Positions 21,801 through 31,700 are shown, counted from the first letter of the stretch. The stretch is 64,000 bases of DNA from Cydia pomonella (GCF_033807575.1 NC_084708.1:7526501-7590500); one strand, 5' to 3'. Numbers and translations: made by a program. The notes: generated by a model not told the origin, from the letters alone.

Positions 21801-23722
21801 TGCTAGGCCTATTTGAATAAAGAATATTTTGACTTTTGACTTTGACTTTTGTCCAGTTGCCCTTAATTTAGACGTTCTTAAATTCTGGATCGTAGCATAA
21901 TATAAATACATAATATATGTTAGTCTGTATGGTATTTGTAAAAAGGGCTCTATTGACTGAATTAAATTTTTTAATAAATAGGAAATGGGATGCCTAAGTA
22001 CCGACTAAACATTTAGGAACTTCTTACAACATTACAACATCACTGCATTCTTACAGACTTCAAGATTTTCTTCCCGTGAACTATGTGTAATTGTTGTTAA
22101 AAAAGTGCAGCTATATACCTACCTACTAGGCCACTAACACACATGGACAAACAAGCGATAAATCTGTGATGTAATGTGACATGCATGATTGTTTTGATTG
22201 TAGTTACGTTTAGGGCTCATTTACACGGTGCGAGAACTCGCATGCGAGTTTCATTACATTGCGGTATTTGATCGGTCGCCGAATTAGTTGTAACCTCAAT
22301 AGTCCGCAATGTAACTAAAATCGCATGCGAGTTCGCGTGCCGTCTAAATCGGCCCTTAGTTTATAAAAGTCAAGGTTATAGATATGGAAGATCGCGCATT
22401 AATTTATCCGTGACATAGTATCAAGGTCGACTTACGTAGTAATTTGTAAGCGCTCCCGTCCGCTAGCTTCACGTGGAAAGTGATTTCTGCTAACGGCTTT
22501 TTTCCAGACAACTTGCGTATTCCGAGTAATACGGTAGGTCCCTGTGGTGACGTCGCTTTAATGCTGATGCTGTCCAGGCCCTCAGACGTGAGGGTGGGAA
22601 GCGGCGAGTCTTCTGTTAGAGTTGTGGCATTTCTTCGGGACTTCCATCGTCGGACAGCCCACCGCGCGCAGACCAGCTTTAGGGGGTAATTCCACCCTGT
22701 GCAGCACACATTATTAAATACCTAACAGTGGACTATATAAGTTCACTAGAATTGATTCGTCACTTTAAGTGAGATATAATGGTATATATGTAAACTATAT
22801 AATGTAGGTAAGTATGATATAATGGAACTCAGCTACTACTTAACCGTTTATTTAGCAAAAGAGGTTTTTGTATTTGAATCAAAATTAGGTAGGTATTTAA
22901 GTATATTTATTATTTGGTCCAGTTAGGTATTTTTATTCTTATTTTAGTGTTGTAGGTAGATACATTGTAAGAAAGCATTGTACGGTGATTTTATAAGAAT
23001 TATGATAATCAAATTACCTATTATCTGAATACGATTAAAGTTAATGTTTCGCTTAGCAACAATTAGATAAAATATTAAAAGGGTCAGTGTTTTTCAAAGA
23101 GATAAGAAATTCTCAATACAATTACGTAATAATCTAGTAGTAGTAGTAAACTCTTTATTGTACAAAAACACATAATAAAAGGAACTTAAAGCTAAGAACA
23201 AAGGCGAACTTATCCCTTCAAGGGATCTCTTCCAGTTAACCTTTGAGTAGATGAGAGAAGAGAGTGAGAAGAGGGAATCATTGAACCATACTTTACTTTT
23301 ATAATAGTGTTCGTTTGTCTATCATGTTTTACTTTTTTAATCTCAATTGCTCAAAGGTTGACTGGAAGAAATCCCTAGGGATAAGTTCGCCTTTGTACAT
23401 TACACACATCCTGTTTTATTGTATCTTAAGCTGTCTTATGTACAATGAAGTGTTTACATACATACATACAATTTAGTTTAGAACATAGACTACCTACTGT
23501 TAGAGTAGAACTCTTTATACCTATAACAAAGTTGGTTGTGAAAATTGCGCAAATATTTCACTAAATGCCTGAAATAAAGCTCCATAAACACATATAATTG
23601 TGTGACTGACCTGGTGATCTGTAGGGCCCTTTTCTTGCTGATGTTTTTCTAAATAATAACAAATACGAGACCAATGCCACCGTAGTTATACCAGCTGATA
23701 ATAACAGATCGAAGAGAAACAT
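816..23722 (-). CDS. Phosphoenolpyruvate synthase-like / rifampicin-phosphotransferase-like enzyme, 23 exons
   Basis: This is an arthropod member of the PPDK_N + PEP-utiliser family. These enzymes move phosphate from ATP to a swivelling histidine and then to an acceptor; the substrate in animals is unknown. Exons (genomic): 23722-23611, 22696-22436, 19450-19196, 16686-16576, 13473-13374, 13206-13070, 12672-12545, 12192-12031, 10202-10024, 9368-9220, 9010-8735, 8645-8498, 8316-8050, 7530-7399, 7020-6871, 5249-5086, 4326-4107, 3717-3476, 3350-3196, 2963-2736, 2359-2170, 1459-1342, 964-816. Phases agree across nearly all junctions, giving about 1,344 residues. Exon 1 starts MFLFDLLLSAG and encodes one hydrophobic anchor. 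ATP-grasp motifs include VGGKGASL (exon 9), FAVRSSAVGEDSE (exon 11), AAGVLFTKHP and ITANYGLGE (exon 12), then DGIYLLQARPITS (exon 14). GGLISHG with the presumed phospho-His spans exons 22/23, followed by AVIAREYGLP. No C-terminal PEP-binding barrel follows. Exon 3 needs a +1 shift near 19430, and exon 16 is one base short of a clean frame by my count. Family assignment is secure; individual exon ends are less so. Confidence 0.88.
1508..1800 (+). repeat. Lepidopteran dispersed repeat, 5S-containing copy
   Basis: The copy opens with aaaaccagccaagtgcgagt and closes with the acagcctggtgacagacgga segment also found at 30977 and 47349. This copy differs because a block of 5S rRNA-like sequence lies in its middle (1571-1637). 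It sits in the intron between exons 21 and 22 of the PPS-like gene. Confidence 0.7.
1571..1637 (-). pseudogene. Partial 5S rRNA-derived sequence
   Basis: Read on the minus strand, this matches the middle and 3' half of insect 5S rRNA. It contains gaagttaagcaacgtcggg (A-box/intermediate element region) and gtcagtacttggatgggtga (C-box region). The 5' and 3' ends of 5S are missing, so this is not a functional gene. It is embedded in a dispersed repeat, which points to a chimeric 5S-derived short element. Confidence 0.75.
2540..2690 (-). repeat. Diverged copy of the 3' part of PPS-like exon 20 with splice donor
   Basis: The segment repeats the 3' roughly 145 nt of the real exon (2736-2880) about 195 bp downstream in the following intron. 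Shared blocks include gcggaagtagtagac and ggacgaggagctggcct. The donor is kept: gaa then gtaagt in the copy, gaa then gtgagt in the exon. Part of the middle is rearranged and the frame is broken, so it is a pseudo-exon. Confidence 0.8.
3803..4035 (-). other. Unassigned open frame inside intron 17 of the PPS-like gene
   Basis: An open minus-strand frame of about 72 codons reads like protein (for example LYKNLLEVSNLIRSRIGNA and LEPMTFYCDYSI) and ends in TAG. Exons 17 and 18 join in phase without it, and no good acceptor precedes it; the upstream bases are purine-rich. It may be a captured fragment of another gene or of a transposon. I do not recognise the family. Confidence 0.35.
4697..4785 (-). 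repeat. Diverged copy of part of PPS-like exon 16
   Basis: Shares atcatggcagg, cacgct/tacgctaaaaatat and gtcgtcggccac with exon 16 (5086-5249), in direct orientation and downstream in the intron. The donor is not kept. The copy is degenerate and would not encode the exon's peptide. Confidence 0.7.
4797..5062. mobile_element. MITE with about 38-bp terminal inverted repeats
   Basis: The left end gtatatatctgcggccgatc followed by gtaaaatcaggc is matched in reverse complement at 5023-5061. This gives a roughly 265-bp inverted-repeat element lying immediately next to exon 16 of the PPS-like gene. The interior contains no convincing coding sequence. Confidence 0.65.
5488..5605. mobile_element. Palindromic MITE, family A copy 1
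   Basis: Ends are acgatacaggtgc and its reverse-complement counterpart gcacgtgtatcgt. The core cgaccgaagggagtgtttta is shared with the copies at 29844 and 32459. It sits in intron 15 of the PPS-like gene. Confidence 0.7.
7280..7352 (-). repeat. Degenerate copy of part of PPS-like exon 14
   Basis: Aligns with 7424-7505 of the real exon (gatccggtagtccatctc against gatcgggtagtccatttc, and agatgtgatgggt against agatgtgataggt), with small deletions. It lies about 130 bp downstream in the next intron, and the donor is lost. Confidence 0.65.
7846..8040 (-). repeat. Diverged copy of the 3' two thirds of PPS-like exon 13, with donor
   Basis: The copy repeats 8050-8235 immediately downstream, ending in a donor-like gcaag|gtaaat where the exon has gtgag|gtaatt. 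The peptide QAVSEAERG and ARLGVRQ are recognisable in both. The copy has an in-frame stop after GVRQVEL, so it is a pseudo-exon. Identity is moderate, so the duplication is not recent. Confidence 0.85.
9745..9958. mobile_element. MITE, family B copy 1
   Basis: Terminal inverted repeats are acttaatcctattccaggc and gcctggaaaaaggttaagt. The interior (ccttaaatcg, ggcgcgtatgt, cgataaatcg) matches the copy at 15407-15624. Both copies lie in PPS-like introns. Confidence 0.75.
10262..10390. mobile_element. 129-bp near-perfect palindromic MITE (TACAGTCAGC ends)
   Basis: The left arm gtacagtcagcgtcaaata is mirrored by tatttgacgctgactgtac. The centre carries ccaaatagttcggtacacca and its complement. The same TIR start occurs at 15095 and 15642, so this is a superfamily of short palindromes. 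Confidence 0.8.
10391..11409 (+). mobile_element. Degenerate RTE-type LINE reverse transcriptase fragment
   Basis: Translated pieces in shifting frames include NYRPISLVSHIYK, QADFRPGFSTTD, FVDYRKAFNSI and IQRGVKQGDPLSPKLF. These are fingers/palm motifs of non-LTR reverse transcriptase. The catalytic box reads FRDDIVLF after a frameshift, where the family usually has FADD. Downstream, an internal deletion joins it to an RTE-like tail (RGRGRPKQRWRDDLDSF, cccagcagtgggacac) and a short A-run. It is dead, with stops and frameshifts, in intron 8 of the PPS-like gene (between exons 9 and 8) on the opposite strand. Confidence 0.85.
11418..11621. mobile_element. MITE with TIR tgaaacacaaaattttgtga
   Basis: The left end (tgaaacacaaaattttgtga followed by gcgtcaggatggcggg) is mirrored at the right end by cccgccatcctggtgctcac followed by aaaatgtttca. 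It directly follows the RTE tail. Confidence 0.7.
13830..14414. mobile_element. Non-autonomous DNA transposon with about 35-bp TIRs
   Basis: The left end cagatcaattcacaagaact followed by ggcacgaatg is mirrored by cattcgtgccagctttcgtg followed by aattaatctg. The interior is AT-rich with no transposase. It lies in intron 4 of the PPS-like gene. Confidence 0.7.
15095..15211. mobile_element. Short MITE with tacagtcagca ends
   Basis: Left tacagtcagca and right tactgactgtac are inverted. The middle contains aaatatatcggaacacgtcc, a segment also found near 30355 (aaatatatcggtacacgtcc). Confidence 0.6.
15407..15624. mobile_element. MITE, family B copy 2
   Basis: Ends are acttaacccttttccaggc and gcctggaaaagggttaagt. 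The interior matches 9745-9958, and this copy has the better preserved inverted repeats. Confidence 0.75.
15642..15735. mobile_element. Short palindromic MITE with poly-G loop arm
   Basis: gtacagtcagctgcagagag at the left is mirrored by tgcagctgaccgtac at the right. The inner arms are ccccctgcatagaatc and tctatgcagggg, with an uninterrupted G-run of about 13. The G-run is likely to be length-variable. Confidence 0.65.
16757..16870. repeat. Dispersed repeat related to 31808-31888
   Basis: Both copies share the run cactgtgcgagcgggaca and a cctatctctatagcacgcgc-type segment, in one orientation or the other. It lies just outside the maT element at 16873. No coding potential is seen. Confidence 0.5.
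16873..18180 (-). mobile_element. Tc1/mariner element of the maT type, 1,308 bp, flanked by TA
   Basis: Terminal inverted repeats cctagttggttactaaattc and its counterpart gaacttagtaatcaactagg bound the element. A TA dinucleotide lies on both sides (16871-16872 and 18181-18182), which is the mariner target-site duplication. It contains one broken transposase gene on the minus strand and sits in intron 3 of the PPS-like gene. Confidence 0.9.
16996..18027 (-). pseudogene. maT/mariner transposase pseudogene
   Basis: Starts MNWGLKENRIAVIALHK with an N-terminal helix-turn-helix region and the linker GKRSGRPCTIRTPA. The first catalytic Asp is in KIVFTDKKIF. After a frameshift near 17400, and another near 17300, the second catalytic region VFQQDSAPAH appears. 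The third is EDRPSLNPLDY, where family members usually have a longer W-P-S-x-S-P-D-L-N-P-L-D block, so part of that motif is lost. It ends RACVKARGGHFE. At least two frameshifts and the damaged third motif make it inactive. Confidence 0.88.
19771..20089. mobile_element. Foldback element with about 85-bp inverted repeats
   Basis: The left arm begins tgttttacaagggggcaaag and continues through atacccgagcaagcgaaaga. The right arm is its reverse complement and ends ctttgcccccttgtaaaaca. It lies in intron 2 of the PPS-like gene. Confidence 0.75.
21730..21855 (+). mobile_element. LINE 3' end
   Basis: cctatttgaataaagaatat followed by tttgacttttgactttgact is the short-repeat tail typical of lepidopteran CR1/Jockey-like LINE 3' ends. 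Only the tail is present. Confidence 0.6.
22211..22359. mobile_element. Palindromic MITE (tagggctc ends)
   Basis: tagggctcatttacacgg and aactcgcatgcgagttt at the left are mirrored by cgcatgcgagttcgcg and aatcggccctta at the right. It lies just downstream of exon 2 of the PPS-like gene. Confidence 0.75.
23146..23260 (-). mobile_element. LINE 3' end, minus orientation
   Basis: actctttattgtacaaaaac followed by gaacttatcccttcaaggga is the reverse complement of a common lepidopteran Jockey-like LINE 3' end. A second copy in the opposite orientation follows at 23345. Confidence 0.6.
23345..23475 (+). mobile_element. LINE 3' end, plus orientation, with TACA-repeat tail
   Basis: ctcaaaggttgactggaaga through aagttcgcctttgtacatta is the sense version of the 23146 repeat. 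It ends in a catacatacatac tail. The two copies are arranged head to head. Confidence 0.6.
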
Positions 23723-24242
23723 CTTTATTCACTTATTTCCAAAAAAATATCCGATCACTGTGTATTTTTAATTTCTGATCCACTATAATCTACAATCATA
23801 GCTTTTATCGCGTGATAAGCTGGTCGTACAATTCCGGGAGCGCGCTTTTTGGTAAACGACCGCGCAGCTGGCCGCACCGATCGGATTTAAAAATTGTCAC
23901 GCCAGACGATTACGAGCTGCAATTCTATTGGGCTGTCAGGTTGAGGACGGATTAGCATTAGAGTTGCGTGTAGGTAGGTTAATAAGAGTATAAACAAAAG
24001 GCACGTGTTTAACCGGTCAACTAAGTTGAGCAAATTTCGGTACCTAAAGGTTTAAAGGTCCCTTTTTTAGGTTTTCGTTAGTATTGATCCTAGCGAAAAA
24101 GTGTACAGAACCTTTCCTGTAGGCAATTTTATATAGATTATTTGCGTGTAAGAATATTTTTTGCTATAGGTCACCGTTTAAGAGTTATTTACGAAAAACT
24201 AAAAAAGGGACCTTTCAATCTCCCCCTATATGTTGGCGCCAC

Positions 24243-24896
24243 CATCATCTATAGGCATCGGAGTTTTTATCGCATGGTAAGACTAATAGCGAGGCTATGG
24301 AGTCGACATTAGCAATAAATTTCAACTCATATTCATACTCATACTCATTCATCTATTTAATTACTGATTTTAATTTTATAATCATGGAGGATCAAGGAAT
24401 CAAATTAAAGGATCGTTTACAAACTCGTCAACGTTCTTGGTTGACGAGTTTGTAAACGATCCTTTAATTTTATCTTTGAATATATAAATATGACAAAAAG
24501 GAATAATGATCATTTTTGTATTAATTATATTAAGAAATTTCATAGAAAAACTAATTTGTATATCAAAAGAGGTAAAATTAATATGAATATAAATTAATCA
24601 ATATAAAAAAATGGTCATTATTCTTATTTGTTATATTTGTGTCCTGAAAGACAAAATTAAAAGATCGTTTACAAACTCGTTTGTTAACGAGTCTCGTGTG
24701 TTTGTGTTTTTTGTGTTTATTAAGAATGTTTTCTTGTCCTTGACTAATGACTATAAAATTAAAATCAGTAATTAAATAGATGAATGAGTATGAGTAAGAA
24801 TATGAGTTGAATTTTATTGCTAATGTCGACTCCATACCTCGCTATTAGTCTTACCATGCGATAAACTGCGATTACACTCCGATGCCTAATCATCTA
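24243..24896. mobile_element. 654-bp foldback element with about 150-bp arms and internal hairpins
   Basis: The left arm (24243-24393) contains ataggcatcggagttttt, gcatggtaagactaatagcg and the subrepeats tcatactcatactcattcat. The right arm (24741-24896) is its reverse complement. Inside, ttaaaggatcgtttacaaac is followed by its own reverse complement (24400-24470), and a third copy lies near 24655. Confidence 0.85.
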
Positions 24897-25289
24897 TCAG
24901 TATTTTCAGTATGTTGTGTAAGTCACCTTTACCTACAACTATGCCAAAATTCGCTTATACACGAATTATTTCCCTGTTTTTTCCTTGGTTTGGTGGCCTA
25001 TTACTATTAATGCCGTTACAGCTTTTGTTTATTTTAAGGCAAGTATCAATTATTTATTTGGCAACTAAATTATTATATTGGAGACTAATTGAGATTGAGA
25101 AGCACATTTTGAAAAAGAAAACGACTATCTATTTATTTAAAAATGAAGTTCTTTTAAAATATCATGATAGCAAATTAAGATAAATGCACCAAAATCGGAA
25201 TATCGACTCATTTTAATATATATAAATTTATAGTTTAAAAAACACTAGAAAAACACGCTTTTTTATGGTGTAGGTTCATAGTGGTTTGT

Positions 25290-25531
25290 TATAACCTTGA
25301 AACCTGATCGTGTTCAAAGTCCATTACGTGACCTTTCTCACAAGTGCAAACACGACTATGATACGATATTCCATCATGGAATGCCAGTCCCTATCTTCCG
25401 GCTTCATCATCAGACCTTGAAACCTAATCGTGATCAAAGTTCATTACAAGACTTTTGTAACAAATCTAACCGCAGCTATGATACGATGTTCCATCATGAA
25501 GTTCCAGTTCATATCTTCCGGCCCCATCATC
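25290..25531 (+). repeat. Two tandem units of about 120 bp
   Basis: Unit 1 and unit 2 each begin ccttgaaacct-atcgtg-tc and end atcttccgg-ccatcatcag. The frame is open across both units (TLKPDRVQSPL and TLKPNRDQSSL), because the period is a multiple of three. I read this as a minisatellite-like repeat and not a gene. Confidence 0.75.
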
Positions 25532-28500
25532 AGATCAGTTCGACAGTACCATATTATTGTATTGTCATCAGAACTACATACAGCTGGCAATTTTCATGAC
25601 GCTACGATCCTTGGAAGATGGTTAAATTAGATACCTTAGATTCCATTACATAGTAACTACGTACAGGTCGACCTAATAAAAGCGTATTAAAAAGAGTATA
25701 AATAAAAAATCATTGTAGTCGTATAAACGTTGAACCTATGGGTAGAACACTTTAGAGGAAAGTGGACGGCCCCTTCATCGTTTGATATATTTTATCCATA
25801 GTTATGCCCTACGTAACATTTTTTTTTTATTTTTGATTATTGTAAAAATTAAGAGTGAAAAACTGATTTCATACAAATTTTTAAATGCTCCTAACCCAAA
25901 CACTCAAAAAAATCAAGCGTAGGGGCATAGATGTGGTTAATGTACAACATATTGTGTCAATATATTTTCAATAATGTCCATAAATCTAGAGAAGAAAATG
26001 ACGAACGTTTGTATGAAAAGGGATTTCGTCTTATGTTGGATTATGTTGTGAAATAATAACCGAATGTGTCTACAAACATCACTTTTATATAACCTTGTTA
26101 GGCTAGTAGTGCGCTGCGAGTTTCAAGCGCGTTACATAGACTGGGTACAGTCAAGTTCATAAATATGTACCTATACATTTTTACCTTATTGAAATGGATT
26201 CAGTTAAAAAAATCTATGTGTTCTGGGCCAATCTGTATAATCTGTAACATCAATGTGGGAGCACCTTTAGGCACAAATATAATGTTTCCGTTCTTAGTGT
26301 TTTTACCCGTTTTCATATTAGGTGTCATTTTATTATTTTAGATAATACTCGCCTGTCATTTCATGTTTCTTATTTTTTTTTTTGTGGCTTGAATTTTCTG
26401 CCGGTTTTTTAGTAATATTATGCTTATATTTGTGGCTTATACACCGTGTTTTTTTTGATTTGCGTTAATTTCGAGGGTGCATTCCTGAGCTTAAATTAAG
26501 TAATTTTCTCAAAGACACCGATATTCTAATTAACTCCATTTCGGAGATAATCAATCATAATTTTTTATATTATAAGGCCCTTACGAGCGTGTACACTTGC
26601 CTTAGGGCCTGTTTACTTATTGATTAGTGTTTAGTGCGAGTACATACATTTGCTACTAAACGTACGTACTATCTCGGACGATCGATGTTAGAAATGACAT
26701 TGATATATCACAGTTTTCAATTGTTTAGTTGAGTTAAATGTAATGCCCATGTTACAACAACGCTATATGCAACATTTAGTTACTTTTTATAAATATAAAA
26801 ATTGTAAAAAAAAAACAAAAAAAATTTTTTTTTTTGAAAATTAACTGTGCCATTTAGTTTCCTTAAACGTACTTACCGAAACCCCGGAGTTAACGCAATT
26901 CAATAAAAACACGGTGTATATGTATATTTTTGGCGCTAAAATATTAATACACAGCCATATAATATTTTTATATGGCCAATGAAAGTTCCCGTTTAATATT
27001 TTAGTTGCCCGGTTAATAATATACCTAAACAAAGTGTCGGTTAACGTGAAGTTAATGCATAGATCACATCCTTACTAGATGGAACATATAAAATGACTAC
27101 GGTGCCTTCACAGTGTAAAAAATAACAGTGGACCGACGCCTTTGCCGTTTGCGTAAATGCCGACATCGCACAAGAACACCGTTGTCACAGATTTACAAAA
27201 ACAATTTCCAGTTTTCGTACTGCCTATTACGTTATCGTCATACAAATGTTATGGAAACTGGTAACAAAATAGAGAAACTGAAAAATGTACAAACTTTTTA
27301 GAAATTACGCTGCTCGCCCCTCGCAACCCGCACGATTGCCCTGTCTAGTAAGACGGCTTCGTTGAATGACTGTTTTGTTTTATAGACTGTGGTGCAGTTA
27401 AGATATTCTTACGGTAGATATCGCTATGTGTTACACAGTTTTATTGATCTCAAAAGAAATATACATTTCACTTAATCAGATACACGCACTAATTAACTAT
27501 ATGTTAATCTAGATTTCGCTCGATATCGCTATGTGCCTGCCGTAAGGCACGTAAACTACGAAATTAGTTTTATATAAGATTACTCGGTACGTCGTTCTCA
27601 TTTAGGTATGTTACACATTCTTTAAGAGGCTGTCAATACCTAAAGCGCGCACACTGTCTATTTGTATCGGAGTAAATGAGATGGCACTGTCGCATGTTAC
27701 TGGGCCTGGGCAAGGGAATAATAAGAAAAATATTTAAATAAAAAAAAGTGGATTATTAGTGTAATATTTTACTCAACAGCGGTTTAGATATAAATGTTTT
27801 GAAATTGTGATTTTAATTGCAGACCCAAAACAATAAAGACATAGAACCGTTTAATTGTGATTTTAAGACCAATCTGCAATTATTTTCTATCGAGCCGATT
27901 TCGTTCAATCATATATGGAGTACAACCACGGTCTTTGAAATATAATTAATATGAACATATATTTTTCTTACTTGACTAAAACAAATAGTCTTTCTTAAAA
28001 AACTGTTTAAGTAACATCAATTTCAAGGATATTGGGTGGTGACAGCCTCTTAATATCAGATGCGTCCACTATCAACCAAAGTGGACCCTAGATTCAGGGC
28101 TAGTAGGGCTACACTGTGTCAGATGGAACTAAGTAGGTAGTACTGCGGCTAGCAGCGTAGTACAAGGGCCTCTAAAGGCCGTAAACCATCGCTAACGCTT
28201 AAAACTGCTGCTGACTGTACATTATCATCATGTTTTTGAATATCATTGCTCACTTTTTTTAACTAATAGCTTAAGTAAAAGGTTTTATCTCTTCAAATTT
28301 GAGATAAAATAGTCGAGATTTACAAACGCATGATTAGGGTCATCCAAGGTTAGGAGTCATCGCCTAAGAGGATGATATATAACATTATGTCTGCAATATA
28401 TACTGTCTTATCTTCGCCGATATATTCATAATCTGTACTAGTAAAAACAGCCAATGTTGTAAATAATGTATTCTCGTATAATTGTTTATTGCATTAAATT

Positions 28501-29617
28501 TGTAGGGCTCTCGGGTCAATATTCACAGTTATTTGCCGCAAATTCAATAGTTACATACTATGTTCAGTAAATAGGTTCAATGCCGGCTATTTGCTTTGCA
28601 AATAATCCAGTAGGTAGGCGTTAAATAGGTAGACAGTACATACTCACTAGGAGGGTGGTTATTAGATAAGTAGGGACAACCCATCCTACGTGAAGGAAAC
28701 TTTGTATTATAAATAGTAATCAAAATTGTATTTTTTTTTTCTTATTTAATGCATGTTAATTATAAGATGTAATGTTTAAAAAAAAATTGTCCCGCCGTAT
28801 TTCTTGCATTAGGATACCCTCCAATTGAGGGGGGATTTAAATCTTCTCGGGTCAGAGGTGTAGGGTTAGAGCCGGTGTAGCTTAATTTGACGTTCATAAG
28901 CGCATTGTAATATGCCTACTTTAATAATAAAATAAACTATCTTTATCTTTAAAATATGGAATTATTACACAAATTGACTAAGTCCCACAGTAAGCTCAAT
29001 AAGGCTTGTGTTGAGGGAACTTAGACAACGATATATATAATAAATAAATATTTATAAATACTTAAATACATAGAACTTATACTTAGATACTTATATTATA
29101 TAAGAAAATTAAAGCAAAAAAAAACCTACAGTGGAAAGCGCAAATGAGTTCAAAGTAGGTACCTATAAGTATATACGAAATCGGAAGTCTGTATATATAT
29201 AAATTCAAAATTTAGATCATTGGATGTTTAAGACTTTGGAGAAACCCTGCAAGTAAATAATATTCGGTCATTTTTACAAAATCATAAACAATTTAATATA
29301 GTCCTGTAAGTATTTTCGTTAGTATAAAATATAAATCCAGCAGAATATATAATAGGTGCTAAATCTAACATCAATGTAACAAAGCAAGTTTCTAATTTCA
29401 TAAGTATATTAATTCGTTTATACTGCTAAGTTGTGTAGGTACGAGTACAGTCAACTAATGAGACACTAGGCCACCGTAGGACAATGTCAAAAATCACGCG
29501 TTGTAACTAAAATCGTAAGAAATCTTTATTCTGTCAACTTCAGTGTCACTGTCAGGATCAGTCACACTAAAATACACTAACATTCATTACAAAATATTGT
29601 CTCATAAATTACTTAGT

Positions 29618-29830
29618 TAGGGCCGATTTTTCAGTTACCATTTAACTTGTCCGATAAGTAGGTATTCCAACGTTTTCGCCCGAAAAAAAACAGGCTACAA
29701 TTTGTCCTGACGAGAAAGGAATCTGATGAATGTAGGTATCTTAGATCGAAATAGGTTATGAGAATGACACATGAGAATCGTGTTATCGTTTAACCAGCTT
29801 TTATCTGGGGGTCTGAAAAATCGGCTCTTT
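29618..29830. mobile_element. MITE with agggccgatttttcag ends
   Basis: Left tagggccgatttttcag and right ctgaaaaatcggctcttt are inverted. The interior has a second inverted pair, less well preserved. Confidence 0.65.
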
Positions 29831-29843
29831 GTTTATAGTTTTT

Positions 29844-29927
29844 TACGATACAAGTGCAGAAAGTAGGAAATCAGCAACGAGTGTTTTAAATCGACACGAG
29901 TTGCGACGTATTCGCACATGTATTGTA
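29844..29927. mobile_element. Palindromic MITE, family A copy 2 (deleted centre)
   Basis: acgatacaagtgcagaaagt to ttcgcacatgtattgt, with the central ccgaagggag part missing relative to the copies at 5488 and 32459. Confidence 0.6.
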
Positions 29928-30644
29928 CACACCTATAGAATAGAACTGTACAATCAATTCTCAGGTGTTTTGGCACCTAAACGATGTTCAAAAAATTTGG
30001 GATATTCTCTTCTGAATCAATTAATTATTTTTACTTCTGGACAAAATACGAGTATAAATAATTTGAGTCTTACAAAAACTTAGCCCATATATAGCCTTTA
30101 CATTTGTAAAATATACCTATAATATGACATTAACGCCACTAAATAGCATCATTAAGATTAGTTTACCTCCATTGGCATGCATCATGAATCCAAAATATAT
30201 ATATATACCTTTCTAGAACATTACAGCATCTATAAGTAGCATTATTCGACTCATAATACTGTATAATATATTTTTGGTTGTATTTTTCTAACACATTTGA
30301 GGACTACCTCCAGCGCATACACAGCATTAAATAGATAGTGACGGCCAAAGTGGCCAAATATATCGGTACACGTCCTTGTTTTTATGGCAGCAAAGGTGTT
30401 TCCATACATTTCACCAATTTAGCCTCACTGTACTTGTAAAAAGAATAATACTCTCAGACCAAAAAACTTATCTGCTTGCCGTTCATTTCATTTCAATTAA
30501 GAAAAATGATGAAGGTAATCAAGATGGTGAAGGTAGGTAAGTAACTATTTTTTTATTTATCCAGAATAAGAGAGAGTAAGCTTGAACTGCGATTTTTTAT
30601 CAAGACACGCAATTAAAAGTACTTGGAATGGCGGAACACTGCAA

Positions 30645-30725
30645 AAAACCGAAAAAAATGGAAAAGGCGGGGGGAGGCATTTGCCCAGCAGTGGGACAGA
30701 ACAGGCTCTCAACAATCAAATACGA
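30645..30725 (+). mobile_element. RTE LINE 3'-end fragment
   Basis: ggaggcatttgcccagcagt followed by gggacagaacaggctctcaa resembles the tail of the RTE fragment at 11360-11400 (cccagcagtgggacactcaa). Only the tail remains. Confidence 0.6.
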
Positions 30726-30976
30726 CTTACACCATAACGGGGTAATATCATGAACTATACGCCCGCAACAGTAAGTTTATTCTTTCTAATTCTGGACGCG
30801 AGTGGTCTGTTATTCGATGTGGAATTCAGATAAAATTATGTCAATTTTGAATTGACGCTAAGTCGTCAATTTATCCACTAGTTAACAACTACCTACGCAT
30901 CATTTTTCACAACTAAATATTAATGGGATTTTAGCCGTCTCACCGCTATGGCGCTATTTGTTAGGTACATAGAATA

Positions 30977-31245
30977 AAAAACCGGCCAATTGCGAGTCGG
31001 AATCGCGCACGAAGGGTTCCGTACCATTATCATAAAAAAAAAAAATATTTTAACTATTTATTTTATTCTGTTTTTAGTATTTGTTGTTATAGCGACAACA
31101 GAAGTAATAAAAAGTAGAAATTTCAACTGGTTAACTATCACGGTTCATGAGATACAGCCTGGTGACAGACAAACAGACGGACGGACGGACGTACAGCGGA
31201 GTCTCAGTAAAAGGGTCCCGTTTGACCCTTTGGGTACGGAACCCT
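30977..31245 (+). repeat. Lepidopteran dispersed repeat, copy 2
   Basis: aaaaaccggccaattgcgag to ccctttgggtacggaaccct. It shares tctgtttttagtatttgttg and gatacagcctggtgacagac with 1508 and 47349. The 5S-like block is absent here. Confidence 0.7.
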
Positions 31246-31304
31246 AAAAAGGCAACCAAGTGCCAAAGGCAAGCAAGTTTCAGTGCCATCATACAATTTA
31301 TAGG

Positions 31305-31500
31305 ATTCCGTTGCCAACTAGGAACCCTTATAGTTTCGCCCAGTCTGTCTGTCTGTTAGCCTGTCTGTCCGAGGATTTGTTTCGTGTAACGATCACGGTA
31401 CTAGAAAGCTGCAATTTAGCATGTATAACTTAATCGGGCCGACAAATTCCAAACTTCCAATTTTCAAAAAATACGATCCGAAACAAACAAAAATTGTCTC
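31305..31500 (+). repeat. Dispersed repeat (gttccgttgccaact type)
   Basis: Contains ggaacccttatagtttcgcc followed by a run of gtctgtctgt units. A related sequence occurs at 47625-47745 (aaccgtaaagtttcgccatg). Both lie directly after a copy of the aaccggccaagtgcgag repeat, so the pair may be one longer element. Confidence 0.5.
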
Positions 31501-31700
31501 GGAAATAGTTTTATTTTTCAAACCGTTTTGGTTAATTCACTAGTGGACGAAAAGAATTTCGTTTTCGTTTTAGAGTAACAGAGAATGATGCCAACTTCCT
31601 ATTATTATTGAGTTACAGCACGCAGACATTAGTAATTATTACTCTCTGTTATTGTGTTCCATTTGGCTCCCTTCGGGTATGGAACCCTCACGAGCATAAT

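Noticed and set aside
25297..25599. 100-codon open frame as a small gene
   Set aside because: It spans two tandem 120-bp repeat units whose period is a multiple of three; the open frame is a by-product of the repeat.
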